This document shows, piece after piece, positions 16,837 through 24,502 of a stretch of DNA of 64,000 nt (the stretch's first letter is position 1; every line of letters begins with the position of its first letter). Source of the DNA: Lysobacteraceae bacterium (GTDB taxonomy: Bacteria > Pseudomonadota > Gammaproteobacteria > Xanthomonadales > Rhodanobacteraceae). Position numbers and translations under genes: made by a program. The notes under the pieces are model-generated. The model saw only the letters and a program-made list of their open reading frames with translations, was not told where the DNA came from and ran no database searches. The stretch covers positions 1 through 64,000 of the forward strand of contig SEHB01000008.1 of assembly GCA_004143945.1 (NCBI GenBank), in the 5' to 3' direction.

Positions 16837-18228
16837 GGCTTCTTCCTGGTGTGCCGGCTCAACTGGCGATTCCAGCGCGTGCAGGAACGCGTTGCGCCAG
16901 GCGGAGATGTCGTGGCGCGAGATGTGGTCGAACATCGCGCGCCAGCGCTGTCGTCGCTCGTCGAGCGGCATCGCGAGCGCGCTCGCGAACGACTCGACCA
17001 TGTCGTCGATGTCCTGCGGATTGACGATCAACGCGCCGTCGAGCTCGGCCGCGGAACCTGCGAACTTCGACAGCACGAGCACGCCCGGGTCGTCTTCGGG
17101 TTGCGCCGCGATGTACTCCTTCGCGACGAGGTTCATGCCGTCGCGCAACGGCGTGACCACGCCGATGTCGGCCGCGCGGTAGAACCCCGCGAGCGTGGCG
17201 TGGTTGAAGCTGCGGTTGACGTAGCGGACCGGCACCCAGTCGGGCTCCGCATGGCGTCCGTTGGTCGCGCCCGCGATGCGCTCGAGCCGCGAGCGCAGTT
17301 CACGGTACTCGGGCACGTCCTCGCGCGAAGGTGGCGCGATCTGCAGGAACGAGATGCGCGAGCGCCATTCGGCATGCTGCGAGAAGAAATGCGCGTACGC
17401 CTGGAAGCGCTGAGGCAGTCCCTTCGAATAGTCGAGGCGGTCCACCCCGATCGCGAGCTTGCGCCCTTCGAGGCTGCGCACGAGGCGCTGGGTCGCGGTG
17501 CTGCTGGCCGCCTTGCGGGACTGCGAGGCCACCAATGCGGTGTCGATGCCGATCGGGAACGCCTGGATGCGCAGGCGGCGACCGTCCGGCATCGCGACGC
17601 CGCCATCCGCGTCGACGCGTGCACCGAGCTGTTCGCGGAAGTAGTCCAGCAGAGCGTCGCGATCCTGGCGCGTCTGCACGCCGACCAGGTCGTACGCGGC
17701 GAGCGTGCCGAACAGCGCCTCGTGGTGCGGCAGTTCCGCCATCAGCGCGGGAGGCGGCACCGGAACGTGCAGGAAGAAGCCGATGCGCGCGGAGACGCCG
17801 CGCCGCCGCAGTTCGGCACCGAGCGGCACCAGGTGGTAGTCGTGCACCCAGACGGTGTCCGATTCGCGCAGCTCGCGCGCGAGGTGCTCGGCGAACAGTC
17901 GGTTCACCTCGAGGTAGCCCGCATGGTCGGCACGCTTGAATTCCATCAGCGCCGAGCGATAGTGCAGCAGCGGCCACAGCGCGCGATTGGCGAAGCCGAG
18001 GTAATAGCGCTCGTACTCCGCCCGGGTCAGGTCGAGGAGCGCGTACTCGACCGCACCGGCACGATCGCGCTGCAGCTCGCGCTCACGCTCGCCCACGAGG
18101 CGCCCGCTCCAGCCGAACCAGAGCCCGCCGCATTCCGAGAGCGCGGCCTGCATCGCCGAAGCGAGCCCGCCCGCGCGTGCCTCGCGCGGCTTCGCGACGC
18201 GGTTGGAGACCACCACGAGCCGGTTCAC
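16834..18228 (-). CDS. otsA: Trehalose-6-phosphate synthase (GT20)
   Basis: A 464-residue OtsA, near the usual 470. It joins UDP-glucose (or another NDP-glucose) and glucose-6-phosphate into trehalose-6-phosphate. Visible family motifs are RAGGLASAM for the sugar-nucleotide loop, [39 protein letters not shown] and [10 protein letters not shown]. The start is GTG at 18228, overlapping the GH15 stop by 4 nt (GTGA), so it is likely translated by coupling as the last gene of otsB-GH15-otsA. Its stop codon lies within a dispersed repeat, so the last residues may have been reshaped by that element. Convergent with the TonB-receptor locus. Confidence 0.96.
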   Translation of the reverse strand: MNRLVVVSNRVAKPREARAGGLASAMQAALSECGGLWFGWSGRLVGERERELQRDRAGAVEYALLDLTRAEYERYYLGFANRALWPLLHYRSALMEFKRADHAGYLEVNRLFAEHLARELRESDTVWVHDYHLVPLGAELRRRGVSARIGFFLHVPVPPPALMAELPHHEALFGTLAAYDLVGVQTRQDRDALLDYFREQLGARVDADGGVAMPDGRRLRIQAFPIGIDTALVASQSRKAASSTATQRLVRSLEGRKLAIGVDRLDYSKGLPQRFQAYAHFFSQHAEWRSRISFLQIAPPSREDVPEYRELRSRLERIAGATNGRHAEPDWVPVRYVNRSFNHATLAGFYRAADIGVVTPLRDGMNLVAKEYIAAQPEDDPGVLVLSKFAGSAAELDGALIVNPQDIDDMVESFASALAMPLDERRQRWRAMFDHISRHDISAWRNAFLHALESPVEPAHQEEA

Positions 18229-20030
18229 AGCACGCTTTCCCAACTGCGTGACAGACGCATCGCCGCGTTGATCAGGCCGACCAGCGAATAGGTCTGCGGG
18301 AAGTTGCCCCAGAGCTCGCCGGTACCGGGATGCACGTCCTCCGACATCAATCCAAGTGGATTGCGCCGCGCGAGCAACTGCTCGAACAGCTCGCGTGCTT
18401 CCTCGACGCGCCCGATCGCGGCGAGCGCGTCGACGTACCAGAAGCTGCAGATCGTGAAGCTCGTCTCCGGCATTCCGAAATCGTCGGGCACGACGTAGCG
18501 CAACAGGTGATGGCCGCGGCGCAGGCCACGACCGACCGCCTCGACGGTGGCGATGAAGCGCGGATCGTCGGCCGCGACGAAGCCGAGGTCGGCGAGCAGC
18601 AGCAGGCTCGCGTCGAGGCCGCCGCCGTCGAATGCGTCGACGAAATGCCCGTGCTCGGCATCCACCGCGCGCGCGAGGATCAGCTCGCGCACGTCGCGCG
18701 CGCGCGCTTCCCACAGCGATTCGCGCTGCGCGAGCCCGAGGTGGCGCGCGATGCGCGCGAGCCGGTCGCAGGCCGCCCACGACATCACGGCCGAGTAGGT
18801 GTGCACGTTGGCGCGACCGCGGAACTCCCACAGGCCGGCGTCCGGGCTCGCATGGAGGCGCCACGCCGATTCACCGGCCTGTTCGAGGCGCGTGAATGCC
18901 GCGGCGTCGCCGCGCGAGTCGAGACGCTGGTCGAAGAACAGCTGCACCGCGGCGAGCACGATGCTGCCGTACACGTCGTTCTGGCGCTGGCGCCAGGCGT
19001 CGTTGCCGATGCGCACCGGACCCATCCCGCGATACCCCGCGAGATGTTCGGCCTCGCGTTCATGCAGTTCGCGCTCGAAGTGGATCCCGTAGACCGGTCC
19101 GAGGTCGCCGTCCGCGCCCGCCGCGAGGTTGAACAGGTAGCGCAGGTATTCCTCCATGCTGCGCGTCGCGCCGAGCCGGTTCAGCGCGCGCACGACGAAT
19201 GCCGCGTCGCGCAACCAGCAATAGCGATAGTCCCAGTTGCGCACGGTTCCGGGCGCTTCCGGCACCGAGGTCGTCATCGCCGCGATGATCGCGCCGGTGC
19301 CTTCGTACTGGCAGAGCTTGAGCGTGATCGCAGCGCGGATCACGGCTTCCTGCCACTCGGCCGGGATCGACAGGAAGCGCACCCAGTCGCGCCAGTAGGT
19401 GCGCGTCGACTCGAATGCGGACTGCGTGTACCTGGCCGGCGCGTCCATCAGCGTCTCGTCCGGCCCCAGCACCACGTGCACTTCGTGGTCGAGCAGGAAC
19501 GGCAGCTCGTCGCGCAGCATCGGCAGCGGTGCGTCAGTGGTCGCGCGCAGCACGATGTCGCCGAGCAGGTAGCGCACGTGGTTCGAGCCGACCGTGCGCT
19601 CGGGCCGACGCTCCCCGTAGCCAGACAGTGGCCGCAGGCGCAGGCGGATGCGCGGCGCGCCGGCGACCGGACGGATGCTGCGCAGCAGGCTCATCGGATG
19701 GAAGATGCGCCCGTGCTGCTTGTAGCGCGGCGCGAAATCGCGGATCTCGATCGCGCTGCCGTCGGACGACTCCAGGCGCGTGAGCAACACCGCGCTGTGC
19801 CCGAGGTAGCGTTGCTGCGCGCGTACTTCACCCTCGAGTTCGACGTCGAACCAGCCCTCGTCGCCGATGCGCGGCGACAGCAGCGAGCAGAACACCGGGT
19901 CGCCGTCGAAGGCGGGAAGGCAGCACCAGACGATGCGGCCGCGCGGATCGACGAGCGCGCCGATGCTGCCGTTGCCGATCACGCCGAGGTCGAGCGTGGC
20001 CGCGTGCCGCGGCTGCCGGTCGGTGCTCAT
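18225..20030 (-). CDS. GH15-family glycoside hydrolase (trehalase/glucoamylase-like) in the ots operon
   Basis: A 601-residue cytoplasmic protein (no signal peptide) of the bacterial GH15 type: an N-terminal beta domain (DLGVIGNGSIGALVDPRGRI) followed by the alpha/alpha barrel with TVRNWDYRYCWLRDAAFVVRA, the segment around the first catalytic acid, and SFTICSFWYVDALAAIGR near the end. Characterised relatives include mycobacterial trehalase and glucoamylases. Between otsB and otsA, with 4-nt overlaps on both sides (ATGA, GTGA), a role in trehalose turnover or in clearing related alpha-glucosides is likely, but trehalase activity is not proven by sequence. ATG at 20030 is chosen because it overlaps the otsB stop. 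Confidence 0.93.
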   Translation of the reverse strand: MSTDRQPRHAATLDLGVIGNGSIGALVDPRGRIVWCCLPAFDGDPVFCSLLSPRIGDEGWFDVELEGEVRAQQRYLGHSAVLLTRLESSDGSAIEIRDFAPRYKQHGRIFHPMSLLRSIRPVAGAPRIRLRLRPLSGYGERRPERTVGSNHVRYLLGDIVLRATTDAPLPMLRDELPFLLDHEVHVVLGPDETLMDAPARYTQSAFESTRTYWRDWVRFLSIPAEWQEAVIRAAITLKLCQYEGTGAIIAAMTTSVPEAPGTVRNWDYRYCWLRDAAFVVRALNRLGATRSMEEYLRYLFNLAAGADGDLGPVYGIHFERELHEREAEHLAGYRGMGPVRIGNDAWRQRQNDVYGSIVLAAVQLFFDQRLDSRGDAAAFTRLEQAGESAWRLHASPDAGLWEFRGRANVHTYSAVMSWAACDRLARIARHLGLAQRESLWEARARDVRELILARAVDAEHGHFVDAFDGGGLDASLLLLADLGFVAADDPRFIATVEAVGRGLRRGHHLLRYVVPDDFGMPETSFTICSFWYVDALAAIGRVEEARELFEQLLARRNPLGLMSEDVHPGTGELWGNFPQTYSLVGLINAAMRLSRSWESVL

Positions 20031-20821
20031 GCATCGACTCCGGCGGGCGCAGACAGCAAGGCTGCCAGCCACGCGAGCACCGCGGCGGGATCGGCCAGCG
20101 CCCAGTCGGCGCGGGTCGGCCGGCGGCTGCCGACCACGATCGCCTTGCCGCCGAGCGATTGCGCGACGTCGAACGCATGCTCATCGGTGTGGTCGTCGCC
20201 GAGCATCCACGGCGTGCGCCGCGCGAACGGCGGTGCGCGCATCAGCCGCGCGACTGCGTCGCCCTTGTCGATCCCGGCCGGCTTGAGTTCGATCACGTGG
20301 TCTCCGTGTTGCAGCGTGAAGCGCGCGCCCGCGCGCCACGCAAGCTCGTCGGCGACGCGCCGTACCGCCGCCTCCGCGTCGGGCGCATTGCGAAAATGCA
20401 GCGCGAGCGCATTCGGCTTGGATTCGACGAGCACGCCGGGCATCGCGGCCGTGCATGCATGCGCCTGCGCGAGCAGGTCGGCCACCACCGCCTCGTCATG
20501 GGCGTACAGGCCCGGCGTGCCATCGGCTTCGCGCCACTGCGCCCCATGCAGGCCTGCGGCCGCGCCCGGCGGGAGGCCGAGAAGGCGGTCCACCTGCCCG
20601 AGCGGGCGACCGCTCACCGGCGCGAGCGCGCCGTCGAGGCGACGCCAGAGCGCTCCGAGCAACGCGGGCAGGGCTGGGTCGACGCGCACCGCGTCGGGGT
20701 GCGGCGCGAAATCGAGCAACGTGCCGTCGACATCGAGGAACAGCGCGACCTGCGCGGGATCCGGCACCGGTGGCGCGCGGAGCGCGGGCAAACCGGTGGT
20801 GGCGTGCGGCGGCAGTGTCAT
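20027..20821 (-). CDS. otsB: Trehalose-6-phosphate phosphatase (HAD superfamily)
   Basis: A 264-residue OtsB that removes phosphate from trehalose-6-phosphate. The HAD catalytic motif I is FLDVDGTLLDF (nucleophile Asp in DVDGT), the Lys-containing motif is HVIELKPAGIDKGDA, and motif IV is MLGDDHTDEHAF. Length and motif order are standard. It is the first gene of otsB-GH15-otsA; the stop overlaps the GH15 start. The ATG at 20821 has an unremarkable upstream region. Confidence 0.95.
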   Translation of the reverse strand: MTLPPHATTGLPALRAPPVPDPAQVALFLDVDGTLLDFAPHPDAVRVDPALPALLGALWRRLDGALAPVSGRPLGQVDRLLGLPPGAAAGLHGAQWREADGTPGLYAHDEAVVADLLAQAHACTAAMPGVLVESKPNALALHFRNAPDAEAAVRRVADELAWRAGARFTLQHGDHVIELKPAGIDKGDAVARLMRAPPFARRTPWMLGDDHTDEHAFDVAQSLGGKAIVVGSRRPTRADWALADPAAVLAWLAALLSAPAGVDA

Positions 20822-20931
20822 CGTGCGTTCGCGCCGTGCGGTGCGCGGGTTTCCTCGTGGTCAAAGCGGCAGTGTGGACATCCGAGGATGTATCGCGGCT
20901 GACGCCTGCGGGCTCGTGGACATCGCGCGCG

Positions 20932-21444
20932 TCACGCGCCGGCCGCTGGCAGCAGTCCGCGCGCCGCGAGCCACGCACGGGCGTCCTCCGCGTCATGTTC
21001 GAACCACGCGCGCGTCGAACCGAGGCGGAACGTGTAACCCCAGGCGTCCATGTCGCGCATCAGGCGCGCGCGCCCGACACCGGCGAGGCGGTCGGCGAGC
21101 AGGATCTGCAGGTAGCAGGTGGCGTCTTCCTCGTGCTGCGAGTCGGACGCATCGGTATGGATCGATGCACGACGGTCCGCCGGCGCGACGATCAGGTGGC
21201 AGGCCTCGTGCAACAGCGAATGCACGGGCGTGTCGCTGCGCGCGTGCACGCGGTGGCCAATCACGCCGGCCTCGGGAGCGCCCCAGTAGCTGCCCGGAAT
21301 CGCCTCGCCCGGCGCGACCTCGACGAGCTCGAGTCCGTGCCGCGCGAGCAGCGCGCGCGCATCCGCGAAGCCGGTCTCCGCGAGCGTCAGGACCTCGCCG
21401 AGACCATCCGCGGCCACGCGCGCGTCGGCGGCGCCTGCAGGCAC
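20932..21444 (-). CDS. Unrecognised HExxH protein downstream of minE
   Basis: A protein of about 170 residues whose centre reads HSLLHEACHLI (His79, Glu80, His83), the HExxH zinc-metallopeptidase signature. An acidic-Cys block SQHEEDATCYLQILLADRL some 20 residues further could give a third ligand (Glu105 or Glu106). The C-terminal part ends with a Trp-Phe-His helix and ARAWLAARGLL. No signal peptide. I cannot name the family. The start is uncertain: GTG at 21444 lies 7 nt after the minE stop and fits operon spacing; further upstream it would overlap minE. The position as last gene of minCDE implies co-transcription. Confidence 0.75.
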   Translation of the reverse strand: MPAGAADARVAADGLGEVLTLAETGFADARALLARHGLELVEVAPGEAIPGSYWGAPEAGVIGHRVHARSDTPVHSLLHEACHLIVAPADRRASIHTDASDSQHEEDATCYLQILLADRLAGVGRARLMRDMDAWGYTFRLGSTRAWFEHDAEDARAWLAARGLLPAAGA

Positions 21445-21451
21445 CGCCGGA

Positions 21452-21739
21452 TCAGTCCGCGCGACCGGCCGCCGCCGCGTCGACCGACGGCTTGTCCGGC
21501 AGGGCGACCGACAGCTCGAGCACTTCGCTGTCGCCTTCGCGTTCGACATGGATGTCGATCGCATCCGGATCGACATTGACGTACTTGCGGATCACTTCGA
21601 GCAGTTCGCGCCGCAGCAGTGGCAGGTAGTCGGGGCGCCCGCTGGCCGCGCGCTCCTGCTGCACGATGATGCGCAGCCGTTCGGCCGCGACCGAGGCGGT
21701 GTTGCGTGGTCGCGCGCGCAGGAAATCGAACAGTCCCAT
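21452..21739 (-). CDS. minE: Cell-division topological specificity factor MinE
   Basis: A 95-residue protein with the MinE pattern: N-terminal membrane-targeting helix MGLFDFLRARPRNTASVA, the MinD-binding region AAERLRIIVQQERAAS and a dimerising beta domain (DPDAIDIHVEREGDSEVLEL). It stimulates the MinD ATPase and drives pole-to-pole oscillation so that the division ring forms at mid-cell. Two nt separate it from minD. Its acidic Ala-rich tail is slightly longer than in E. coli MinE (88 residues). Confidence 0.96.
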   Translation of the reverse strand: MGLFDFLRARPRNTASVAAERLRIIVQQERAASGRPDYLPLLRRELLEVIRKYVNVDPDAIDIHVEREGDSEVLELSVALPDKPSVDAAAAGRAD

Positions 21740-21741
21740 GG

Positions 21742-22554
21742 TCAGCTCCCGAAAATGCGGGCGAGGAAGCCCTTCTTCTGCGCGTCGACGAAGCGCATCG
21801 GGCGCTCTTCTCCGCACAGCCGCGCGACGGCATCGGCATAGGCCTGGCCGGCGTCGGACGCCTCGTCGAGGATCACCGGCACGCCCGCGTTGGACGCAGT
21901 CAGTACGCCGGGGGATTCGGGAATCACGCCGATCACCTCGATGCCGAGGATGTCCTTGACGTCGGCGATGCCCATCATGTCGCCATTGGCGACGCGCTCC
22001 GGGTTGTAGCGCGTGAGCAGCAGGTGCTGCTCGACGCCCGCGTTGCCCTGTTCGGCGCGCCGCGTCTTGCTCGCGAGCAGCCCGAGGATGCGATCGGAAT
22101 CGCGCACGCTCGACACTTCCGGATTGACCACGACGACCGCGCGGTCGGCGAAGTACATCGCGAGCGCGGCGCCCTTCTCGATGCCGGCGGGAGAGTCGCA
22201 GATCACGTAGTCGAAACCGTCCTCGGCGAGCTCGTTGAGCACGCGCTCGACGCCTTCCTTGCTCAGCGCGTCCTTGTCGCGCGTCTGCGAGGCCGCCAGC
22301 ACGTACAGCGTGTCGATGCGCTTGTCCTTGATCAGCGCCTGCTTGAGCGTGCACTCGCCCTGGATCACGTTGACGAAGTCGTACACGACGCGCCGCTCGC
22401 ACCCCATGATGAGGTCGAGGTTGCGCAGGCCGACATCGAAATCGATGACCGCGACCTTCTTGCCGCGCCGCGCCAGCCCCACCGCGAGCGAGGCACTCGA
22501 GGTCGTCTTGCCGACGCCGCCCTTGCCGGAAGTGACGACGATGATCTCAGTCAA
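21742..22554 (-). CDS. minD: Septum-site-determining ATPase MinD
   Basis: A 270-residue MinD, the same length as in E. coli. It carries the deviant Walker A GKGGVGKTT near the N-terminus, FDVGLRNLD as switch I, the DSPAGIE switch II and a C-terminal amphipathic helix (QKKGFLARIF) that docks on the membrane. It recruits MinC to inhibit FtsZ and is displaced by MinE. The start codon is TTG at 22554: no ATG or GTG exists at the conserved N-terminus TEIIVVTSGKGG, and GGGAG lies 8 to 9 nt upstream, so translation may be deliberately weak. The gap to minC is 113 nt and contains a repeat. Confidence 0.97.
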   Translation of the reverse strand: MTEIIVVTSGKGGVGKTTSSASLAVGLARRGKKVAVIDFDVGLRNLDLIMGCERRVVYDFVNVIQGECTLKQALIKDKRIDTLYVLAASQTRDKDALSKEGVERVLNELAEDGFDYVICDSPAGIEKGAALAMYFADRAVVVVNPEVSSVRDSDRILGLLASKTRRAEQGNAGVEQHLLLTRYNPERVANGDMMGIADVKDILGIEVIGVIPESPGVLTASNAGVPVILDEASDAGQAYADAVARLCGEERPMRFVDAQKKGFLARIFGS

Positions 22555-22561
22555 TGGTGTA

Positions 22562-22667
22562 TCTCCCGGTTCGTGATTCGTGAATGGTGATTGGTGATTG
22601 GCAGTTCGGGAAAGGGTGACCTCTTCGTCGTTCGCGGTACGCGCATCGGCGAATCACCCATCACCCA
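22562..22667. repeat. GTGATTGG-type repeat between minC and minD
   Basis: GTGAATGGTGATTGGTGATTGG (about 22580-22601) is faced by AATCACCCATCACCCATCAC (about 22651-22670), so the spacer can fold into a long hairpin. It overlaps the minC stop region and lies just upstream of the minD ribosome site, where it could alter the minC:minD ratio. Confidence 0.55.
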
Positions 22668-23450
22668 TCACAGCTTCTGGAGCACCAACCTGTCGCCTTC
22701 CAGCCACGCCTGCACCGACTGGCCGCGCAGGTCCTTCGGGATGTCCTCGAACACGCGGTACTGACCCGCGATCGAGACGAGTTCCGCATGGAACTCGCGG
22801 CAGTAGATGCGCGCGCTTTCGTCGCCCTGCGCACCGGCCAGCGCGCGACCGCGCAGCGCGCCGTAGGCATGGATCGATCCGTCGGCGATGACTTCGGCAC
22901 CGTTGCCGACGAGCGCGGTCAGCACGAGGTCGCGGCCACGCGCGTACACCTGCTGGCCCGAACGCACCGGCTTGTCGTGCAGCATGCCTGCGGCGCTCGA
23001 CGCCTGCGCGGGCGCAGGCTCGGCGCGTGCGGCGGGCGGCGCGGATTCGCTCCTCGACGCGGGCAACGCATTGGCGGGTTCCTCCGCTGCACGCTCGTAG
23101 GCGGCGCGGAACTTCGCGATGACCGGCACGCCGAGTTCGATCGCGATGCGCTCGTTTTCGCTGGTGCCGTAGGAGAGGCCGACCGGCAGCATGCCCGAGG
23201 AGCGGATGCGCTCGAGCAGGTCACGCACGACGTCGAGCGGAGGCAGCGACGGCAGATGGCTGAGGTCGAGCACGACCGGTGCGCGCAGGAACAGCTTCTG
23301 CGCACTCGCGACCTTCTCGCGCAGTTCGCCGAGCAGGCCGTCAGGATCGAGCCGCTTGAGCTTGAGGTTGGCGATGCCGACCTGGCCGAACTTGATCTCC
23401 GCGACCGGCTCGAGCGTGCCGGCGACGGTCGTGCCGGTGGCCGCGCTCAT
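22668..23450 (-). CDS. minC: Septum-site-determining protein MinC
   Basis: A 260-residue MinC (231 in E. coli). The N-terminal FtsZ-inhibiting domain (about 20-115, with PVVLDLSHLPSLPPLD and RSSGMLPVGLSYG) is joined by an Ala/Pro-rich linker (about 125-155) to the C-terminal beta-helix that dimerises and binds MinD (VRSGQQVYARGRDLVL, GAEVIADGSIHAYGALRGRA, ARIYCREFHAELVSIAGQYR). The start ATG at 23450 overlaps the stop of the upstream GNAT gene (ATGA). The linker is longer than in enteric MinC, which explains the extra length. Confidence 0.95.
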   Translation of the reverse strand: MSAATGTTVAGTLEPVAEIKFGQVGIANLKLKRLDPDGLLGELREKVASAQKLFLRAPVVLDLSHLPSLPPLDVVRDLLERIRSSGMLPVGLSYGTSENERIAIELGVPVIAKFRAAYERAAEEPANALPASRSESAPPAARAEPAPAQASSAAGMLHDKPVRSGQQVYARGRDLVLTALVGNGAEVIADGSIHAYGALRGRALAGAQGDESARIYCREFHAELVSIAGQYRVFEDIPKDLRGQSVQAWLEGDRLVLQKL

Positions 23451-24061
23451 GCGCCGCCGGCGGCGCGCGCGCCGCGGGGTTCGATCGCGCGCGAGCGCTC
23501 GTCGAGCCAGGGCAGGTCGGGGAGTCGGCCGGTCGGACCCTGCAGGTAGGTCTCGCGCACGTAGGGGTAGCTGCACAACGTCTTGGCCAGCAGCGCGACG
23601 CGTCGATCGACCGCGGGCATCACCTGTTGCCCGACTTCCTGGAAACCCCAGGTGCCGTGGAACAGCAGCGAGACGTCGTCGCGCGGTTCGAGGAACACCT
23701 CGCAGGCCAGTTGCGGCACGCGCGTTTCGGCGTAGCTCGTCACGTCGGCGTACAGCACGCGGCCGAGTCCGAGGCCGCGATACGGCTTCGCCACGACGAT
23801 GCGGTCGATGTAGACGAATTGCGCGTAGTGCTCGCGGAACCACTGGTAATTCGGGCTTGCGTAGTCGGCATCCTCGCGCAACGCGATGAGGAACGCGGCG
23901 ACGTGGCCGTCGACCTCGGCCAGCCGGAAATAGCTGGCCTGTTCGTACAGCATGCGCAGTCCGGCGGCATCCAGCGGCAGGATCGTGGAACCGGCGGCGT
24001 TGTTGAGTGCGAGCACCGAGTCGAGGTCGTGCGGTTGCACGTCGCGGATGCTCAAGGTCAT
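23447..24061 (-). CDS. GNAT-family N-acetyltransferase coupled to minC
   Basis: A 204-residue GNAT. The acetyl-CoA binding motif A is visible as IVVAKPYRGLGLGRVLYADV (the R-G-x-G-x-G loop), with the preceding strand AQFVYIDRI. The substrate cannot be predicted. Start ATG at 24061 (MTLSIRDVQ) has GGAG 6 nt upstream; an in-frame ATG at 24073 would add four residues and erase that spacing. The stop overlaps the minC start, so the gene heads the min operon and is probably translated with it. Confidence 0.85.
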   Translation of the reverse strand: MTLSIRDVQPHDLDSVLALNNAAGSTILPLDAAGLRMLYEQASYFRLAEVDGHVAAFLIALREDADYASPNYQWFREHYAQFVYIDRIVVAKPYRGLGLGRVLYADVTSYAETRVPQLACEVFLEPRDDVSLLFHGTWGFQEVGQQVMPAVDRRVALLAKTLCSYPYVRETYLQGPTGRLPDLPWLDERSRAIEPRGARAAGGA

Positions 24062-24248
24062 GTCTTGCTCCATGGGGACACGGTCGGGACAGGCGAAGCC
24101 GGCGCTGCCCGCGGCTGCCGGGATTATCGCATGCGACCGCTGCGCGGTCATGGCGCGCTGCGGGCCCTCGCGTTAGCGATTCGTTAGGCCCCGCCGACGG
24201 CCGCGTCCGGGCGCGACTCCTGAGAGCGGGCGGCTCACGCCGCTTGAC

Positions 24249-24491
24249 GATGACTGCGGGGAGGCTCATCGCCGCGTGCGCCCGACGACTTCCGGGCGGC
24301 TCATCGCCGCGTGCGCCTCGATGACTTCCGGGCGGCTCGTCGCCGCGTGCGCCTCGATGACTTCCGGCCGGCTCGTCGCCGCGTGCGCCTCGATGACTTC
24401 CGGCCGGCTCATCGCCGCGTGCGCCTCGATGACTTCCGGCCGGCTCATCGCCGCGTGCGCCCCAATGACTTCCGGGCGGCTCATCGCCGCC
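24249..24491. repeat. 36-bp tandem repeat upstream of a two-component operon
   Basis: Seven units: a degenerate first unit of 35 nt (24249-24283), five full 36-bp units starting at 24284, 24320, 24356, 24392 and 24428, and a partial unit from 24464. The unit consensus is GATGACTTCCGGSCGGCTCR plus TCGCCGCGTGCGCCTC. Units are nearly identical, which implies recent expansion. It ends 12 nt before the ATG of the histidine kinase. Because 36 is a multiple of three, several frames stay open through the array on both strands, including the kinase frame. The rest of 24062-24248 shows nothing clear. Confidence 0.95.
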
Positions 24492-24502
24492 CGGGTCGGC
24501 CT

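Noticed and set aside
16834-20821. ots operon as a new metabolic system
   Set aside because: otsB-GH15-otsA is a known arrangement in related bacteria; only the GH15 role is open.
24249-24491. CRISPR array
   Set aside because: Units of 36 bp are directly contiguous without unique spacers, and no cas gene is present. It is a plain tandem repeat.
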